Source: Rhodocyclaceae bacterium
GTDB taxonomy: Bacteria; Pseudomonadota; Gammaproteobacteria; Burkholderiales; Rhodocyclaceae
Assembly: GCA_028869135.1 (NCBI GenBank)
Contig: JAGWTC010000011.1
Coordinates: 26,922 to 90,921 of the forward strand
Direction of reading: 5' to 3'
Length of the DNA stretch: 64,000 nt
Below are positions 15,945 to 25,679 of the stretch, piece by piece. Under the pieces are notes generated by a model. It worked only from the letters and a program-made list of their open reading frames with translations, had not been told where the DNA came from and made no database searches. Positions within the stretch are counted from its first letter, which is position 1, and each line of letters opens with the position of its first letter. The position numbers and the translations under genes were made by a program.

Positions 15945-16006
15945 CGTGTCCTGAAATACCGGCTTGTCCCGACACTATAGCAAGCGCCGCCGGGGTTTGC
16001 CGGGTG

Positions 16007-16855
16007 TCATCCGGGCCCGGGCTGGGCTGGCGGCGGACCTTCGATGCCGAGCTTCTTGAACAGCGTATCCGGGTTGATACGCAGCAGCTCGCAGATGGCC
16101 TTGTAATCGTCGGGCAGCGCGGCATCGTCCCAGCCGTTGGCCGAATGGCGGGCCAGGTCAACGGCCAGCCGCACATTGCGCTCGCGGGAGGTTTCCGTGG
16201 CATCGGCATGGTTCATCATGCCGATCAGAAGGTCGGGCAGATGCCAGGCGTGGGAAAGGTCGATTTGCAGGTCGTGCAGCGTGATGCCATAGATCCGGTT
16301 TTGCGCGGTGAAGCTGCGCAGGGCGCGGTCGATGGTTTGCAGTTCGCGCGCATGGAGCGCCAGGGTCGGCGCAAAACACCACATCAGCAACTCGGCGGCA
16401 TCGTGAAGCAGGGCAGCGACAGTGATTTCGTCTACGTCCAGATCCTTGCGCATCAGCCCCCAATCGCGCGCATAGTGCGCCGCATGGCGAGCGCGCTGGA
16501 TCACCTTGAGCAGACCGAGAAGGGCCTTCGGGTGTTCCTTGAGCTGATCTTCGACCAGTGGAATGTTGCTGAAATCGCGAAAGAACGGGATCACGCCGAT
16601 CATCATCAGTCCGCGCTCGATGGTCGTGATGTCGGTGATCTGGCTGCGGCTGCGACGCTGCTCGATGTAGGCCATGACGCGCAGCGTCATCAGCGGGTCA
16701 CTCATGATGACCGAGGACAGCTTGCGCGCATTGACGCGGTCGGCCTGATCGCGCAGCTTGTCCAGCTCCGCGACGGTATGGCGCAGGACGGGGATGTCCG
16801 CCTGGCGGAAATACATCACCCATGAATCGAGATCAGGTAGCGGCGCGTTCAGCAT
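16007..16855 (-). CDS. HDOD domain protein
   Basis: HDOD proteins are non-catalytic HD-like signalling proteins, usually linked to two-component or cyclic-di-GMP control. The 282-residue product has the pattern SDPLMTLRVMAYI (about 51-63), ITTIERGLMMIGV and AALLHDAAELLMW, where an HD-like pair is retained but the full metal site is not. The C-terminal end is Pro-rich (EGPPPAQPGPG). It has no other domain. It is co-directional with the FliD-like gene. Confidence 0.85.
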   Translation of the reverse strand: MLNAPLPDLDSWVMYFRQADIPVLRHTVAELDKLRDQADRVNARKLSSVIMSDPLMTLRVMAYIEQRRSRSQITDITTIERGLMMIGVIPFFRDFSNIPLVEDQLKEHPKALLGLLKVIQRARHAAHYARDWGLMRKDLDVDEITVAALLHDAAELLMWCFAPTLALHARELQTIDRALRSFTAQNRIYGITLHDLQIDLSHAWHLPDLLIGMMNHADATETSRERNVRLAVDLARHSANGWDDAALPDDYKAICELLRINPDTLFKKLGIEGPPPAQPGPG

Positions 16856-17031
16856 AGACGGTCTTCAAGTCGTTGATTTCAGGGGGTATCCCTTCCAGTT
16901 AACGGCTCAAAATGGGGAAATTTGAAAAATTCTGCCAGAAAACCGCAGCGGGAGCGCCCGGAGAGGAGGCCGAATGCCCGGCCTATTCTGGCGCCTGGGT
17001 GAATTCCTGGCAGGAAAATGCAGGCAAGGCA

Positions 17032-17060
17032 TTGTGTCGGCTGGGTTTTACGGTTATAAT
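17032..17060 (+). promoter_or_regulatory. Strong sigma-70 promoter of rpsF-priB-rpsR-rplI
   Basis: TTGTGT (17032-17037) and a perfect TATAAT (17055-17060) are separated by 17 bp, about 65 bp before rpsF. This is the expected strong ribosomal-operon promoter. Confidence 0.8.
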
Positions 17061-17126
17061 CGCGGGCTTTCCACCTTGCTCTACCCGTACGCATGCGGGA
17101 GGGCTTTATATCCAAAAGGAGATTTC

Positions 17127-17504
17127 ATGCGCCATTACGAAGTTGTTTTCATCGTCCATCCGGACCAGTCTGAACAGGTCCCGGCGATGATCGAGCGCTA
17201 CAAGACGCTCGTGACCGGCCGTGCCGGTCAGATCCACCGTCTGGAAGATTGGGGCCGCCGCCAGATGGCTTACCCGATCCAGAAGGTGCACAAGGCTCAC
17301 TACGTGCTGATGAACATCGAGTGCGACAGCGAAACGCTGGTTGAACTCGAAAGCGCTTTCAAGTTCAACGATGCAGTGCTGCGCCACCTCACCATCAAGA
17401 TGGACAAGGCCGTGACCGTGCCGTCGCCGATGATGAAGGAAGAGAAGGCCCGCTCGGTCGCTACCGCCGCCGAAGCCAAGCCGGAGGCCGCTGCTGCCGA
17501 ATGA
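17127..17504 (+). CDS. rpsF: 30S ribosomal protein S6
   Basis: The 125-residue S6 begins [15 protein letters not shown]. It contains [14 protein letters not shown] and [10 protein letters not shown], as in bacterial S6. The Ala/Glu-rich C-terminal tail is a common extension in proteobacteria. An AAAGGAGA ribosome site sets the ATG at 17127, inside a longer open frame. S6 binds 16S rRNA with S18, encoded two genes downstream. Confidence 0.97.
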   Translation: MRHYEVVFIVHPDQSEQVPAMIERYKTLVTGRAGQIHRLEDWGRRQMAYPIQKVHKAHYVLMNIECDSETLVELESAFKFNDAVLRHLTIKMDKAVTVPSPMMKEEKARSVATAAEAKPEAAAAE

Positions 17505-17511
17505 GGCATTG

Positions 17512-17838
17512 ATGGACGCGACGTCTCTGAATCTGCTCAAGCTTGACGGGCAGGTGACTGAAAGAGGCGCCGTACGCTACACCCCGGCCGGTATCCCGGT
17601 CATCGAGTTCCGGATTCAGCATGAGTCGGAGCAGATGGAAGCGGGGGGCAAGCGCAAAGTGGATTGCGAGATCGCCTGTGTTGCACTTGGGCCCTTGGCA
17701 AATCTGCTTTCCGGCATGAATGCCGGCAGCTTGTGTAGCGCGACGGGGTTTATCGTGGCCAAAAGCCTCAGGAACAGAAGCCTGGTACTGCACGTAACCG
17801 CTATCGAATTCAAGGAAGGATCAAATCATGGCATTTAA
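17512..17838 (+). CDS. priB: Primosomal replication protein N (PriB)
   Basis: PriB is a single-strand-binding OB-fold protein that stabilises PriA at stalled forks for DnaB reloading. The 108-residue product ([23 protein letters not shown], then [13 protein letters not shown]) matches it. I use the ATG at 17512; a TTG at 17509 would add one residue. It starts 7 nt after rpsF and overlaps rpsR by 11 bp, the usual betaproteobacterial rpsF-priB-rpsR order. Confidence 0.94.
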   Translation: MDATSLNLLKLDGQVTERGAVRYTPAGIPVIEFRIQHESEQMEAGGKRKVDCEIACVALGPLANLLSGMNAGSLCSATGFIVAKSLRNRSLVLHVTAIEFKEGSNHGI

Positions 17839-18103
17839 GCCGAAGAGTGGCGCCAAGCGCAAAGACGACAAGGGCCGCAACAGCGCGTTCAAGCGTCGCA
17901 AGTTCTGCCGTTTCACCGCAGAAAAGATTGAACAGGTCGACTACAAGGATGTGGACATCCTGAAGGACTTCATCACCGAAAACGCCAAGATCATGCCGGC
18001 ACGCATCACCGGCACGAAGACCGGCTATCAGCGTCAGCTCGGCACCGCCATCAAGCGCGCGCGCTTCCTGGCCCTGCTGCCTTACACCGACCTGCATCAG
18101 TAA
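17828..18103 (+). CDS. rpsR: 30S ribosomal protein S18
   Basis: The 91-residue S18 has the typical [33 protein letters not shown] and [13 protein letters not shown] segments. AAGGAAGG precedes the ATG inside the priB 3' end. It forms the S6-S18 dimer on the 30S platform. Confidence 0.98.
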   Translation: MAFKPKSGAKRKDDKGRNSAFKRRKFCRFTAEKIEQVDYKDVDILKDFITENAKIMPARITGTKTGYQRQLGTAIKRARFLALLPYTDLHQ

Positions 18104-18120
18104 GCTGAGGAGACAAAACC

Positions 18121-18570
18121 ATGCAAATTATTCTGATGGAAAAAGTGGTTAACCTCGGCGGCCTCGGCGATGTGGTCAAGGTCAAGGACGGCTACGCCCG
18201 CAACTTCCTGATCCCGCAAGGCAAGGCCAAGCGCGTGACCCCGGAAAACCTGGCTGCTTTCGAAGCCCGCCGCGCCGAGCTGGAAAAGGCTGCTGCTGAA
18301 AAGCTGGCTGCCGCCACCGCCGAAGGCGAGAAGCTGAACGGTCAGTCCGTCCAGATCGCCCGCAAGGCCGGTGTTGATGGCCGTCTGTTCGGTTCCGTCG
18401 GCAACGCCGACATCGCCGAAGCGTTGAACGCAAAGGGCTTCAAGATCGACAAGTCCTTCGTCCGCATGCCGAATGGCCTGCTGAAGATGATCGGCGAGTC
18501 CTCGGTACAGATCGCTCTGCACACCGATGTGATCGTCGACGTCAACGTGACCATCGTTGCCGAGCAGTAA
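18121..18570 (+). CDS. rplI: 50S ribosomal protein L9
   Basis: The 149-residue L9 starts [19 protein letters not shown] and has the [15 protein letters not shown] signature, followed by the long connecting helix (about 41-75) and the C-terminal rRNA-binding domain. GAGGAGA lies just upstream. It ends the S6 operon and is followed by a terminator; dnaB, its usual neighbour in many betaproteobacteria, lies 12.7 kb away. Confidence 0.98.
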   Translation: MQIILMEKVVNLGGLGDVVKVKDGYARNFLIPQGKAKRVTPENLAAFEARRAELEKAAAEKLAAATAEGEKLNGQSVQIARKAGVDGRLFGSVGNADIAEALNAKGFKIDKSFVRMPNGLLKMIGESSVQIALHTDVIVDVNVTIVAEQ

Positions 18571-18593
18571 TCTGCTTCGCTGCACATCCTGAG

Positions 18594-18635
18594 AAAGCCG
18601 TCCGGAGTTGAATCTCCGGGCGGCTTTTTCTTTTT
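18594..18635 (+). terminator. Rho-independent terminator of the S6 operon
   Basis: AAAGCCGTCCGGAG and CTCCGGGCGGCTTT pair around a 6-nt loop and are followed by TTCTTTTT. Confidence 0.88.
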
Positions 18636-18676
18636 GTGCTTTCGCCGCGCATTCGCGCTCTTGTATCATCTCCTTC

Positions 18677-19075
18677 ATGCCCAAAAAGAAAGCCCCACCC
18701 AAACCCGAACGCCACGGTCCCCGCCTGCGCATTTTGTTTAGCGAGCTGACCGCGCTGGGGCCCGGCCGGGCCGAGCTGATGGAGCGCATTGCCCGCACCG
18801 GCTCGATTTCTGCGGCGGCGCGTGAGATGGGGATGTCCTATCGCCGCGCCTGGCTGCTGGTCGAGGCAACCAATGCAGCCTTCGTCGAGCCTCTGGTGAC
18901 CACGAATACCGGCGGCAGCGGCGGCGGCGGCGCCCATCTCACCGATTTCGGCATGTCCATGCTGGCGCGCTATCGCGCCATGGAGCTCAAGGCCGCACAG
19001 GCGCTGGCCGGCGACTTTGCGGAGTTCAGCAAGTACATGGCGGCGCCAGCCCCTGACGACGCCGACGAAGCCTAG
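18677..19075 (+). CDS. ModE-like regulator, DNA-binding domain only
   Basis: The 132-residue protein has the ModE N-terminal winged helix (RLRILFSELTALGPGRAELM, then TGSISAAAREMGMSYRRAW). A glycine stretch (TGGSGGGGAHLT) and a short tail follow. The two molybdate-binding Mop domains of full ModE (about 260 aa) are absent. Such short forms are believed to act as Mo-responsive or constitutive regulators with another sensor. It is convergent with modC, 3 bp apart. I chose the start at 18677; the frame extends into the terminator. Its likely targets are the ModE-box-like sites near 21.8 and 27.78 kb. Confidence 0.85.
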   Translation: MPKKKAPPKPERHGPRLRILFSELTALGPGRAELMERIARTGSISAAAREMGMSYRRAWLLVEATNAAFVEPLVTTNTGGSGGGGAHLTDFGMSMLARYRAMELKAAQALAGDFAEFSKYMAAPAPDDADEA

Positions 19076-19078
19076 TCC

Positions 19079-20158
19079 TTATTCCAGCGGTGCCACGCCC
19101 TTGATCTGGGCGTAGATCGTCTGCCCGATCTCCAGCTTCAGGTTGCGCGCCGAGCGGGTCGTGATGCGCGACAGCAGTTCGGGACCATCGCGTAGCGCGA
19201 GTCGGACCAGCGCACGGCCCGGTGCGGTTTCCTCCACGCCGGCGACTTCCGCGCGCAGCGTGTTGAGGATGCTGCTTTCGCGTGCGCCCGGATCCAGGCT
19301 CAGGCTGACGTCGCGCGCCAGCAGGCGCAGACGCATGGGGCTGCCGACGGGACGATCGATGTAGCGCACCCAGAGGCGATGTTCGCCCACGCTGACCTGA
19401 GTCAGGTGGTCGTTGCTGTCATGCAGCTCGATAGTGCCCGCAAGCAGCGTGAAGACGCCTTCCTCATGCGTCTGCGGTTGTTGAAGATAGGGAAAGATGC
19501 CCATGACCGGGCCGAAGTTCTGAACGCGCCCTTCCTTCAATTGCACGATGTGATCGGCCAGGCGTGCCACTTCTTCCGGCGCATGACTGACGTACACAAC
19601 GGGAATGTCGAGCTGGCGGTGCAACTGGTCGAGGTACAGGAGCAGTTCGCCCTTGCGCGCGCCGTCGAGTGCCGCAAGGGGTTCGTCAAGCAACAGCAGT
19701 TCAGGCGATGAAAACAGCGCGCGCGCGATGGCAACGCGCTGCTTCTCGCCGCCCGACAGCATCCCGGTGCGGCGGTCCAGAAGATGCCCGATGCCGAGCA
19801 GATCGATGAGATCGTCGGCTTTCGGAACGTTCTTCGTCTTGCCGCCGCGTTTGGCGCGTCCGGCACCGTAGTCGAGATTCTGGCGCACGTTCAGGTGCGG
19901 AAACAGCGCCGCATCCTGGAACACCATGCCGACCGGGCGCTTGTGCGGCGGCAGGAAACAGCCTTCGTCCTGCCAGACTTCGCCGTTGACGACGAGGCGG
20001 CCGCGTTGCGGACGGCTGAGTCCCGCCAGGCAGCGCAGCAAGGTGCTCTTGCCCGAGCCCGACGGGCCGAACAGCGCCGTGACGCCGTGAATGGGGAGTT
20101 CGAGTCTGGCTTCCAGTTCGAAGCCGGGCAGGCTGAGCGTGAAGTCGGCTTCTATCAT
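19079..20158 (-). CDS. modC: Molybdate ABC transporter ATP-binding protein ModC
   Basis: The 359-residue ATPase has Walker A GPSGSGKST (31-39), Q-loop VFQDAALFP, signature MLSGGEKQR, Walker B LLLLDEP and H-loop VSHAPEE. The C-terminal part (about 290-355) is the Mop/TOBE domain typical of ModC, which binds oxyanion and gives feedback inhibition. The start at 20158 lies 1 nt after the modB stop; the frame opens further upstream but would overlap modB. Confidence 0.95.
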   Translation of the reverse strand: MIEADFTLSLPGFELEARLELPIHGVTALFGPSGSGKSTLLRCLAGLSRPQRGRLVVNGEVWQDEGCFLPPHKRPVGMVFQDAALFPHLNVRQNLDYGAGRAKRGGKTKNVPKADDLIDLLGIGHLLDRRTGMLSGGEKQRVAIARALFSSPELLLLDEPLAALDGARKGELLLYLDQLHRQLDIPVVYVSHAPEEVARLADHIVQLKEGRVQNFGPVMGIFPYLQQPQTHEEGVFTLLAGTIELHDSNDHLTQVSVGEHRLWVRYIDRPVGSPMRLRLLARDVSLSLDPGARESSILNTLRAEVAGVEETAPGRALVRLALRDGPELLSRITTRSARNLKLEIGQTIYAQIKGVAPLE

Positions 20159-20159
20159 T

Positions 20160-20840
20160 TCATGCCGCCTTCTTGCGCGTCGGGTTGAAGGTGTAGAGCA
20201 GGAACAGCACGACGAAGGCAAAGATCAGCATTACAGCGGCGAGGCGATGCGCTTCGCCGTATTCGAGCGCTTCGACATAGTCGTAGATCTGCACCGAGAC
20301 CACGCGCGTCTTGTCGGGGATGTTGCCGCCTATCATCAGCACGACGCCGAATTCGCCGACGGTGTGCGCAAAGCCCAGCACGGCGGCAGTCAGAAAGCCG
20401 GGCTTGGCGAGCGGCACCGCGACGCTGAAGAAACGGTCAATCGGCCCCGCGCGCAGTGTGGCGGCGGCCTCGTACATGCGATCGTCGATGGCCTCGAAGG
20501 CGTTGTGCAAAGGCTGCACGACGAAGGGAGTGGAATAGATGCATGAGGCGACGAGCAGGCCGGTAAAGGTGAAGGGCAGCGTGCCTAAGCCCAGGCTCTG
20601 CGTCAAATGTCCGAGCGGCCCATTGGGTCCCATGAAGACCAGCAGATAGAAGCCGATCACGCTGGGCGGCAGTACCAGCGGCATGGCCACCAGCGAGGTG
20701 ACAAGCGGCTTGAGGCGCGACTTGGTGTGCGCCAGCCACCAGGCGACTGGGGTCCCGAAGAGAATCAACAGCGCCGTCGCGAGCGTGGCAAGCTCAAGCG
20801 TCAGGCGGATGGCGGCCCAGTCCGAAGGGGTGAAATTCAT
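20160..20840 (-). CDS. modB: Molybdate ABC transporter permease ModB
   Basis: The 226-residue inner-membrane permease has about five to six hydrophobic helices. The cytoplasmic EAA loop ([20 protein letters not shown], about 124-143) contacts ModC. The TFTGLLVAS and [14 protein letters not shown] segments are typical of ModB. It sits between modA and modC and forms the membrane channel of the ModABC importer. Confidence 0.96.
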   Translation of the reverse strand: MNFTPSDWAAIRLTLELATLATALLILFGTPVAWWLAHTKSRLKPLVTSLVAMPLVLPPSVIGFYLLVFMGPNGPLGHLTQSLGLGTLPFTFTGLLVASCIYSTPFVVQPLHNAFEAIDDRMYEAAATLRAGPIDRFFSVAVPLAKPGFLTAAVLGFAHTVGEFGVVLMIGGNIPDKTRVVSVQIYDYVEALEYGEAHRLAAVMLIFAFVVLFLLYTFNPTRKKAA

Positions 20841-20895
20841 GATGCGACTATTTTAGCGGTGCAAGGCCCGCCTTAGGCCGTATGGCCCGGACGAG

Positions 20896-20928
20896 AAAAT
20901 GGGCAGATACGGAAACCGTACCTGCCCA
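20896..20928 (-). terminator. Hairpin with T-tract between modA and modB
   Basis: On the minus strand TGGGCAG-G-TACGG/CCGTA-T-CTGCCCA folds into a roughly 12-bp interrupted stem followed by TTTTC. It may cause partial termination, so that modA (binding protein) is made in excess over modBC. Confidence 0.6.
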
Positions 20929-20959
20929 AAGGTACAACTGGAGACGTTTCAGCGGAAGA

Positions 20960-21748
<789 letters not shown>

Positions 21749-21784
21749 TTAGGTCTGAGGGTCGATTAATGATTCCAGACAATT

Positions 21785-22384
21785 TTATTGCATTCGTCTT
21801 GTACGTTCGAATATAACGTATTTGGAAAAATTTTGCTGCCTGGAAAATAATGGAGAGTCGAGTGCCTTGGGCGGCCTCCATGTCCGGCCGCTTTTCGCCC
21901 GCTGCAGCAATTCGTGCTTCCAGCCCAACTCGCCGGATCGGCTGGCGAATTTGGGCCGGAAGTAGCGTGCCAGCACGGCCTTGAGCTGATCTGCGTCGGC
22001 CAGCCCGAGATCGACCCAGAGCGGACGCTCTCCGAAGCAGGCGGCGGCGACGGCATGGGACAGCCATTCCCCTTGCCGTGTATCGGCTGTCGGCGACAAC
22101 TGCGATCGTATCCATTCGACCAGCGGTGAAAACGCGGGCGGCACCCGTCTGAGCAGCACTTGATACTGCGCCTCGGAGAGCGGGGCGAGCTTTCCTGATT
22201 CCGAAAAACAGCCGCTGATGGCGGCCAGCAAGCACGGTTGCGGCAGGCCGAGCGTCCAGGTGAACAGGGGCAGTTCGCCTGCCTCGGCATGCTTGCGGAT
22301 CGCCGCAACGACATGTGACACCAGCGGATCGCTATCGGCCGGAACGGCGCCGGTATCGGTCGTCTGCGCGCGGGCTGACTTCAT
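21785..22384 (-). CDS. NifQ-like protein lacking the cysteine cluster
   Basis: The 199-residue protein resembles NifQ over about 30-160 (LPLFTWTLGLP, then ERPLWVDLGLADADQLKAVL and RYFRPKFASRSGELGWKHELL). NifQ carries Mo as a Mo-Fe-S cluster for nitrogenase cofactor synthesis. The C-terminal Cys motif that binds that cluster (C-x4-C-x2-C-x5-C) is absent: no Cys occurs after about residue 120. Its ATG overlaps the stop of the upstream molybdopterin-domain gene (ATGA), so it is the last gene of the TonB operon. No nif genes are seen. A Mo-handling role is inferred from family and context. Confidence 0.55.
   Translation of the reverse strand: MKSARAQTTDTGAVPADSDPLVSHVVAAIRKHAEAGELPLFTWTLGLPQPCLLAAISGCFSESGKLAPLSEAQYQVLLRRVPPAFSPLVEWIRSQLSPTADTRQGEWLSHAVAAACFGERPLWVDLGLADADQLKAVLARYFRPKFASRSGELGWKHELLQRAKSGRTWRPPKALDSPLFSRQQNFSKYVIFERTRRMQ
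21795..21818 (-). promoter_or_regulatory. ModE-box-like site upstream of modA
   Basis: On the minus strand CGTTATATT, 6 bp, then TACAAGACG make a 24-bp imperfect dyad. It closely follows the E. coli modA operator pattern as I recall it (CGTTATATT-N6-TACATAACG). It lies inside the 3' end of the NifQ-like gene, about 85 bp before modA. Confidence 0.55.
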
Positions 22385-22923
22385 TCGACGACTTTCAGCA
22401 CTTCCAGCGATTGCAGCCATTTCACGTGGCGCGGCCCGCTGCGCAAATCCTTGGATGAGATCATCGCGATGCGACCTTCGTCGTCGGCCAAGGGCTGTCC
22501 GTCCTTTTCAAAAAACACGATGACGCCGTCGCCGACCGGAGAATTGAATATCTCGCTCCATGAGAACACGACCTTGTAGCCGTCGCTGGCGCCTGCGACA
22601 ACGATCATTTTCTTGATGTCGTTATGGCCAGGCGCTTTCACCGTCGCCTTTTCCAGGATATCGCGCAGCAGGACGCCCTTGAGGCGTTCGAGCTTGCCGA
22701 GATTGGCGCCGGATTGGCAGACCATGGGGACTTCCCCGATTTGCTGCGGCGGGAAGCCGCGCAGATCGGCCACACGCAGTTGCAAAGGCCGCTCGACGGC
22801 CCCCGTTACGCTGACGCTGTCGGTAACGTATTGCGCCGGTTGGTCGGGTTTTCCGGCGGCGCCCGCGAGGCCTGCATGGGCCAGTGCGGTGCAGAGCAGG
22901 ACGGTGCGAAGTGTTTTCAGCAT
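22381..22923 (-). CDS. Exported small molybdopterin-oxidoreductase-domain protein
   Basis: The 180-residue protein has a Sec signal (MLKTLRTVLLCTALAHAGLAGA). The rest is a single sulfite-oxidase-type molybdopterin domain of the small YedY-like class: VTGAVERPLQLRVADLRGF, VPMVCQSG, LKGVLLRDIL, then GYKVVFSWSEIF. Cys69 in VPMVCQSG sits where the Mo-ligating Cys of sulfite-oxidase-fold enzymes can lie, but the domain is short, so cofactor binding is unproven. It is encoded 27 nt after the di-heme gene and overlaps the NifQ-like gene by 4 nt. Confidence 0.75.
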   Translation of the reverse strand: MLKTLRTVLLCTALAHAGLAGAAGKPDQPAQYVTDSVSVTGAVERPLQLRVADLRGFPPQQIGEVPMVCQSGANLGKLERLKGVLLRDILEKATVKAPGHNDIKKMIVVAGASDGYKVVFSWSEIFNSPVGDGVIVFFEKDGQPLADDEGRIAMISSKDLRSGPRHVKWLQSLEVLKVVE

Positions 22924-22950
22924 GTTTCCTCCGGTGGTGCAGTTTTGGGT

Positions 22951-24333
22951 TTACAGCGAGCCGATAAAGGAGAGCACGGCATTGCGTTGGTCGCGCGGGG
23001 CCTGGCTGTAATTGTTGCGCGCCGGTGAGGCGCTGCCGCCGTGCCACAGGATGGCTTCCTGCACGGTGCGCGCGCGGCCGTCGTGGAGATAGCCGACACG
23101 CGCGTTCATTTTCTTCAGCAGGCCGGCGCCCCAGAGCGGCGCCGTGCGCCACTCGCGGCCGCCGGCCCTGAAATCGGAGCGATGGTCGGCGAGATCGGCG
23201 CCCATGTCGTGAACGAGCAGATCGGTGTAGGGCGCAATGTTTTGCCCGCGCAGATCGCCCAGCAGCTTGTGGCGACCCAGCGGCAATTGCGGGCGATGAC
23301 ATGCGGCGCAACCCATGTCGTTGAACAGGCGGCGGCCCTGTTCCACTTCCGGCGCATTCATGTTGCGCGGCAAGGGCGGCGCCAGGAAGGCGAGATAGCG
23401 TTCGAGTTCGTCCAGCTGCTCGTCGTTGAGTTCGGAATGGCCGTCCGGCGAATTGCCATTCGGCGCCTGCCGGCATTGTTTCTGCGCCGGCATGCAGTTT
23501 TCCTCGGTGAACAATGTGCTGGTGATGCCCAGATCGCCGATCATGGCGCCAGCGATCTGGTCGCGCAGCACGCTGCGATTGGCCTTGAGCCCGAAGCGGC
23601 CCGGCATGGTTTGTGCGCTGGCGGCGTCATGCACCAGGTTCAGCTTGCCGCGCACGCCGTAGGCCTGGTTTTCCGCCGCGAGCTTTTCGAGCGCCTCGAC
23701 GGGAACGGCGTCGAGCAGGCCCAGGCCGAAAACCGCCGGGCCGATCCGGGCTGAAGTCTGCACCTTGCCCATCGGACCGTATGCGAGATCGCGGAACGCG
23801 ATCCGTGGGCTGCGCAGGCGTACGACTTCGCCGCCGGTCAGCGTGACCTTGTGCTCGCGCCAGTGTATTTGCACACGGCCTTCCGCCGGCACTCCGGGAA
23901 TGGCGTCTTCATTCAACTGGTCGCCGTAGACGGGGTGGGGCAAGGGGCCGCCGTTCGGATTTGCGCCGGGAACGGAGAGACGCACCAGCAGGAAGCCGGC
24001 TTTTTCATGCGGGCCGTTCGGCGCGTGCCCCTTGCCGTTGGCGGCGTGGCAGGAAATGCAGGAGATGCGGTTGTGCAGGGGCCCCAGCCCGTCGACCTGG
24101 TCGTCGCCAGCCGGCGCGATCACCCAGTTCTGGCGGAATAGCGATCGGCCGCGGAAGAACGCTTCGCGCGCGCTGTCGGGCATTATGGACAGAGGCTGAG
24201 TAAAGGCCTCGTGCGTGATGTTGTTGGTGCCAAGTATGGGTGCCGGCGCGTCGGCGCAGGCCAAGGCGCTGCACGTCAGCAAACCCAGCTTCAAGGTCAG
24301 GCGGTATGCGCGCCGAAAAACGTTTTTGCTCAT
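22951..24333 (-). CDS. Di-heme c-type peroxidase-like protein (DUF1111/CxxCH)
   Basis: The 460-residue periplasmic protein has a signal peptide (MSKNVFRRAYRLTLKLGLLT to ACA) and two heme-binding motifs, CISCH (92-96) and CAACH (C-terminal third). The order resembles the di-heme thiol-oxidoreductase/peroxidase-like DUF1111 family: FRQNWVIAPAG, GLGPLHNRISCISCH, then RTAPLWGAGLL and GYLHDGRARTVQEAILWHGG. Its start overlaps the SBP stop by 4 nt (ATGA). In several genomes this family accompanies TonB metal-uptake genes, possibly changing metal or ligand redox state; that link is from memory. Confidence 0.85.
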   Translation of the reverse strand: MSKNVFRRAYRLTLKLGLLTCSALACADAPAPILGTNNITHEAFTQPLSIMPDSAREAFFRGRSLFRQNWVIAPAGDDQVDGLGPLHNRISCISCHAANGKGHAPNGPHEKAGFLLVRLSVPGANPNGGPLPHPVYGDQLNEDAIPGVPAEGRVQIHWREHKVTLTGGEVVRLRSPRIAFRDLAYGPMGKVQTSARIGPAVFGLGLLDAVPVEALEKLAAENQAYGVRGKLNLVHDAASAQTMPGRFGLKANRSVLRDQIAGAMIGDLGITSTLFTEENCMPAQKQCRQAPNGNSPDGHSELNDEQLDELERYLAFLAPPLPRNMNAPEVEQGRRLFNDMGCAACHRPQLPLGRHKLLGDLRGQNIAPYTDLLVHDMGADLADHRSDFRAGGREWRTAPLWGAGLLKKMNARVGYLHDGRARTVQEAILWHGGSASPARNNYSQAPRDQRNAVLSFIGSL

Positions 24334-25670
24334 GCGTCGATTGCGCTCAGTGCGCCGCGCGCCTTGGCGCGTTCGAAGGCGCAGCTCAGGCTCCATTGCT
24401 GCAGTAGATCCCGGTGCGGCAGCGTTTCGCCTTCGAGGTCGTTGCGGAAGCGTCGCCTGACTTCATCGCTGTCGGCAAGAGCCTCGTCAACGGGCGGTTT
24501 GCAAAGCGTGGCGCGAACGGCGGCGACATCCTTGCCGGCGGCTTCGGCGGCATGCACGCGCTGCCAAAGCTCGACGATTTCCTTGTGCGGCTTGGCCAGC
24601 ATTTCGTCGAAGATGGCCGAGATGACGGCAAGCCGCCAGCGGCCGCGTTCGCCGTCGTAATCGAGCATGCCCTTACGCGCCGCGAAGAAGGGATTGAATT
24701 GGCTGCCGTCGTTGTGCGGGTAGACGGAGGGACGCACCGGCAGTTTGCGAATGTCGCGCTCCAGCAGCAGCTTCTGGCCCGCTTCCGACAGTACGAAATC
24801 CACAAAGGCCTTGGCGCCGCGTGCGTTGCCGCTGACGGCGGGCAGCGCGATCTGGCCCGGATTGATGCCGTTGTGCGCCGGGTAGCGCTGTGTCAGGGCC
24901 GCGCCCTTGGCGATCGCCGCCCTGACGAAGAAGTCCATGGACAGTCCGATGGCGGCCTGACCGGAGCCCACGGTGTCGGTGATGAAGGTCGAACCGCTTT
25001 GCGCGAGCTGCGACAGCGCGGCGATCTCGCTCCAGAGAGCCCAGCCTTTTTCCCAGCCCCAGGCCTGCAGGACAATGTCGAACATTACCGGCGCAAAGCC
25101 GACCGAACTCGGCACCGGCAGGGCGATCTGCCCGGCCAGGCGCGGATTGGCGAGGTCGGTCCAGTCTTGCGGTTCGACGACGTCAAGGGCCTTGAGCCTG
25201 GCGTCGTTGATGGCGAAGACGTAGCCGGCGATTTCGGTCGCAGCGAAGTAGCCATCGATATCGGTGATTCGCGTCTTGCCTATGGTTTCCGGAAGATTCC
25301 TGCTCCGGGCATTGCCGAGCTTGCGCAGCAGCTTTTCCTCCTTGAGCCGGTCGAAGGTGCGCGGCGACGCCGACCAGTACACATCCACGCTGCCGTCATG
25401 CGCGTGTTCGCGCAGATAGGGCAGGGCGTCGTGCGGCATGCGCCACAGAAAATTGAGACGATATTGAGGGTGGGCTTTTTCGAACGCCTGTTCGAAGCTC
25501 GACATCACTTCATTCGGATAGGCGGTCAATACATTGATTTGCTGCGGCTTGCCAGCCGCAGCCATGGCATGGCGCAGTGGCCACAGCCATGACAGGGCGA
25601 ACGCACCGAATAGCAAGCGCCGGCGCTGTGGGGCTTTGAGCTGAGGAGCTTGGAGCTTGGGTGCGTTCAT
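24330..25670 (-). CDS. Orphan ABC-type solute-binding protein (family 1-like)
   Basis: The 446-residue exported protein has a twin-arginine-like leader (QRRRLLFGAFALSWLWPL to AMA). The Fe3+/oxyanion-type binding fold is seen in INVLTAYPNEVMSSFEQAFEK, DVYWSASPRTFDRLKEE, then GQIALPVPSSVGFAPVMFDI and KAFVDFVLSEAGQKLLLERD. No permease or ATPase gene accompanies it. The N-terminus has a short repeat (KLQAPQLKAPQ). It sits between the TonB receptor and the di-heme gene in one operon. The substrate is not readable; a Mo- or metal-ligand complex is plausible from context. Confidence 0.85.
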   Translation of the reverse strand: MNAPKLQAPQLKAPQRRRLLFGAFALSWLWPLRHAMAAAGKPQQINVLTAYPNEVMSSFEQAFEKAHPQYRLNFLWRMPHDALPYLREHAHDGSVDVYWSASPRTFDRLKEEKLLRKLGNARSRNLPETIGKTRITDIDGYFAATEIAGYVFAINDARLKALDVVEPQDWTDLANPRLAGQIALPVPSSVGFAPVMFDIVLQAWGWEKGWALWSEIAALSQLAQSGSTFITDTVGSGQAAIGLSMDFFVRAAIAKGAALTQRYPAHNGINPGQIALPAVSGNARGAKAFVDFVLSEAGQKLLLERDIRKLPVRPSVYPHNDGSQFNPFFAARKGMLDYDGERGRWRLAVISAIFDEMLAKPHKEIVELWQRVHAAEAAGKDVAAVRATLCKPPVDEALADSDEVRRRFRNDLEGETLPHRDLLQQWSLSCAFERAKARGALSAIDA

Positions 25671-25679
25671 CCTGTTTCC

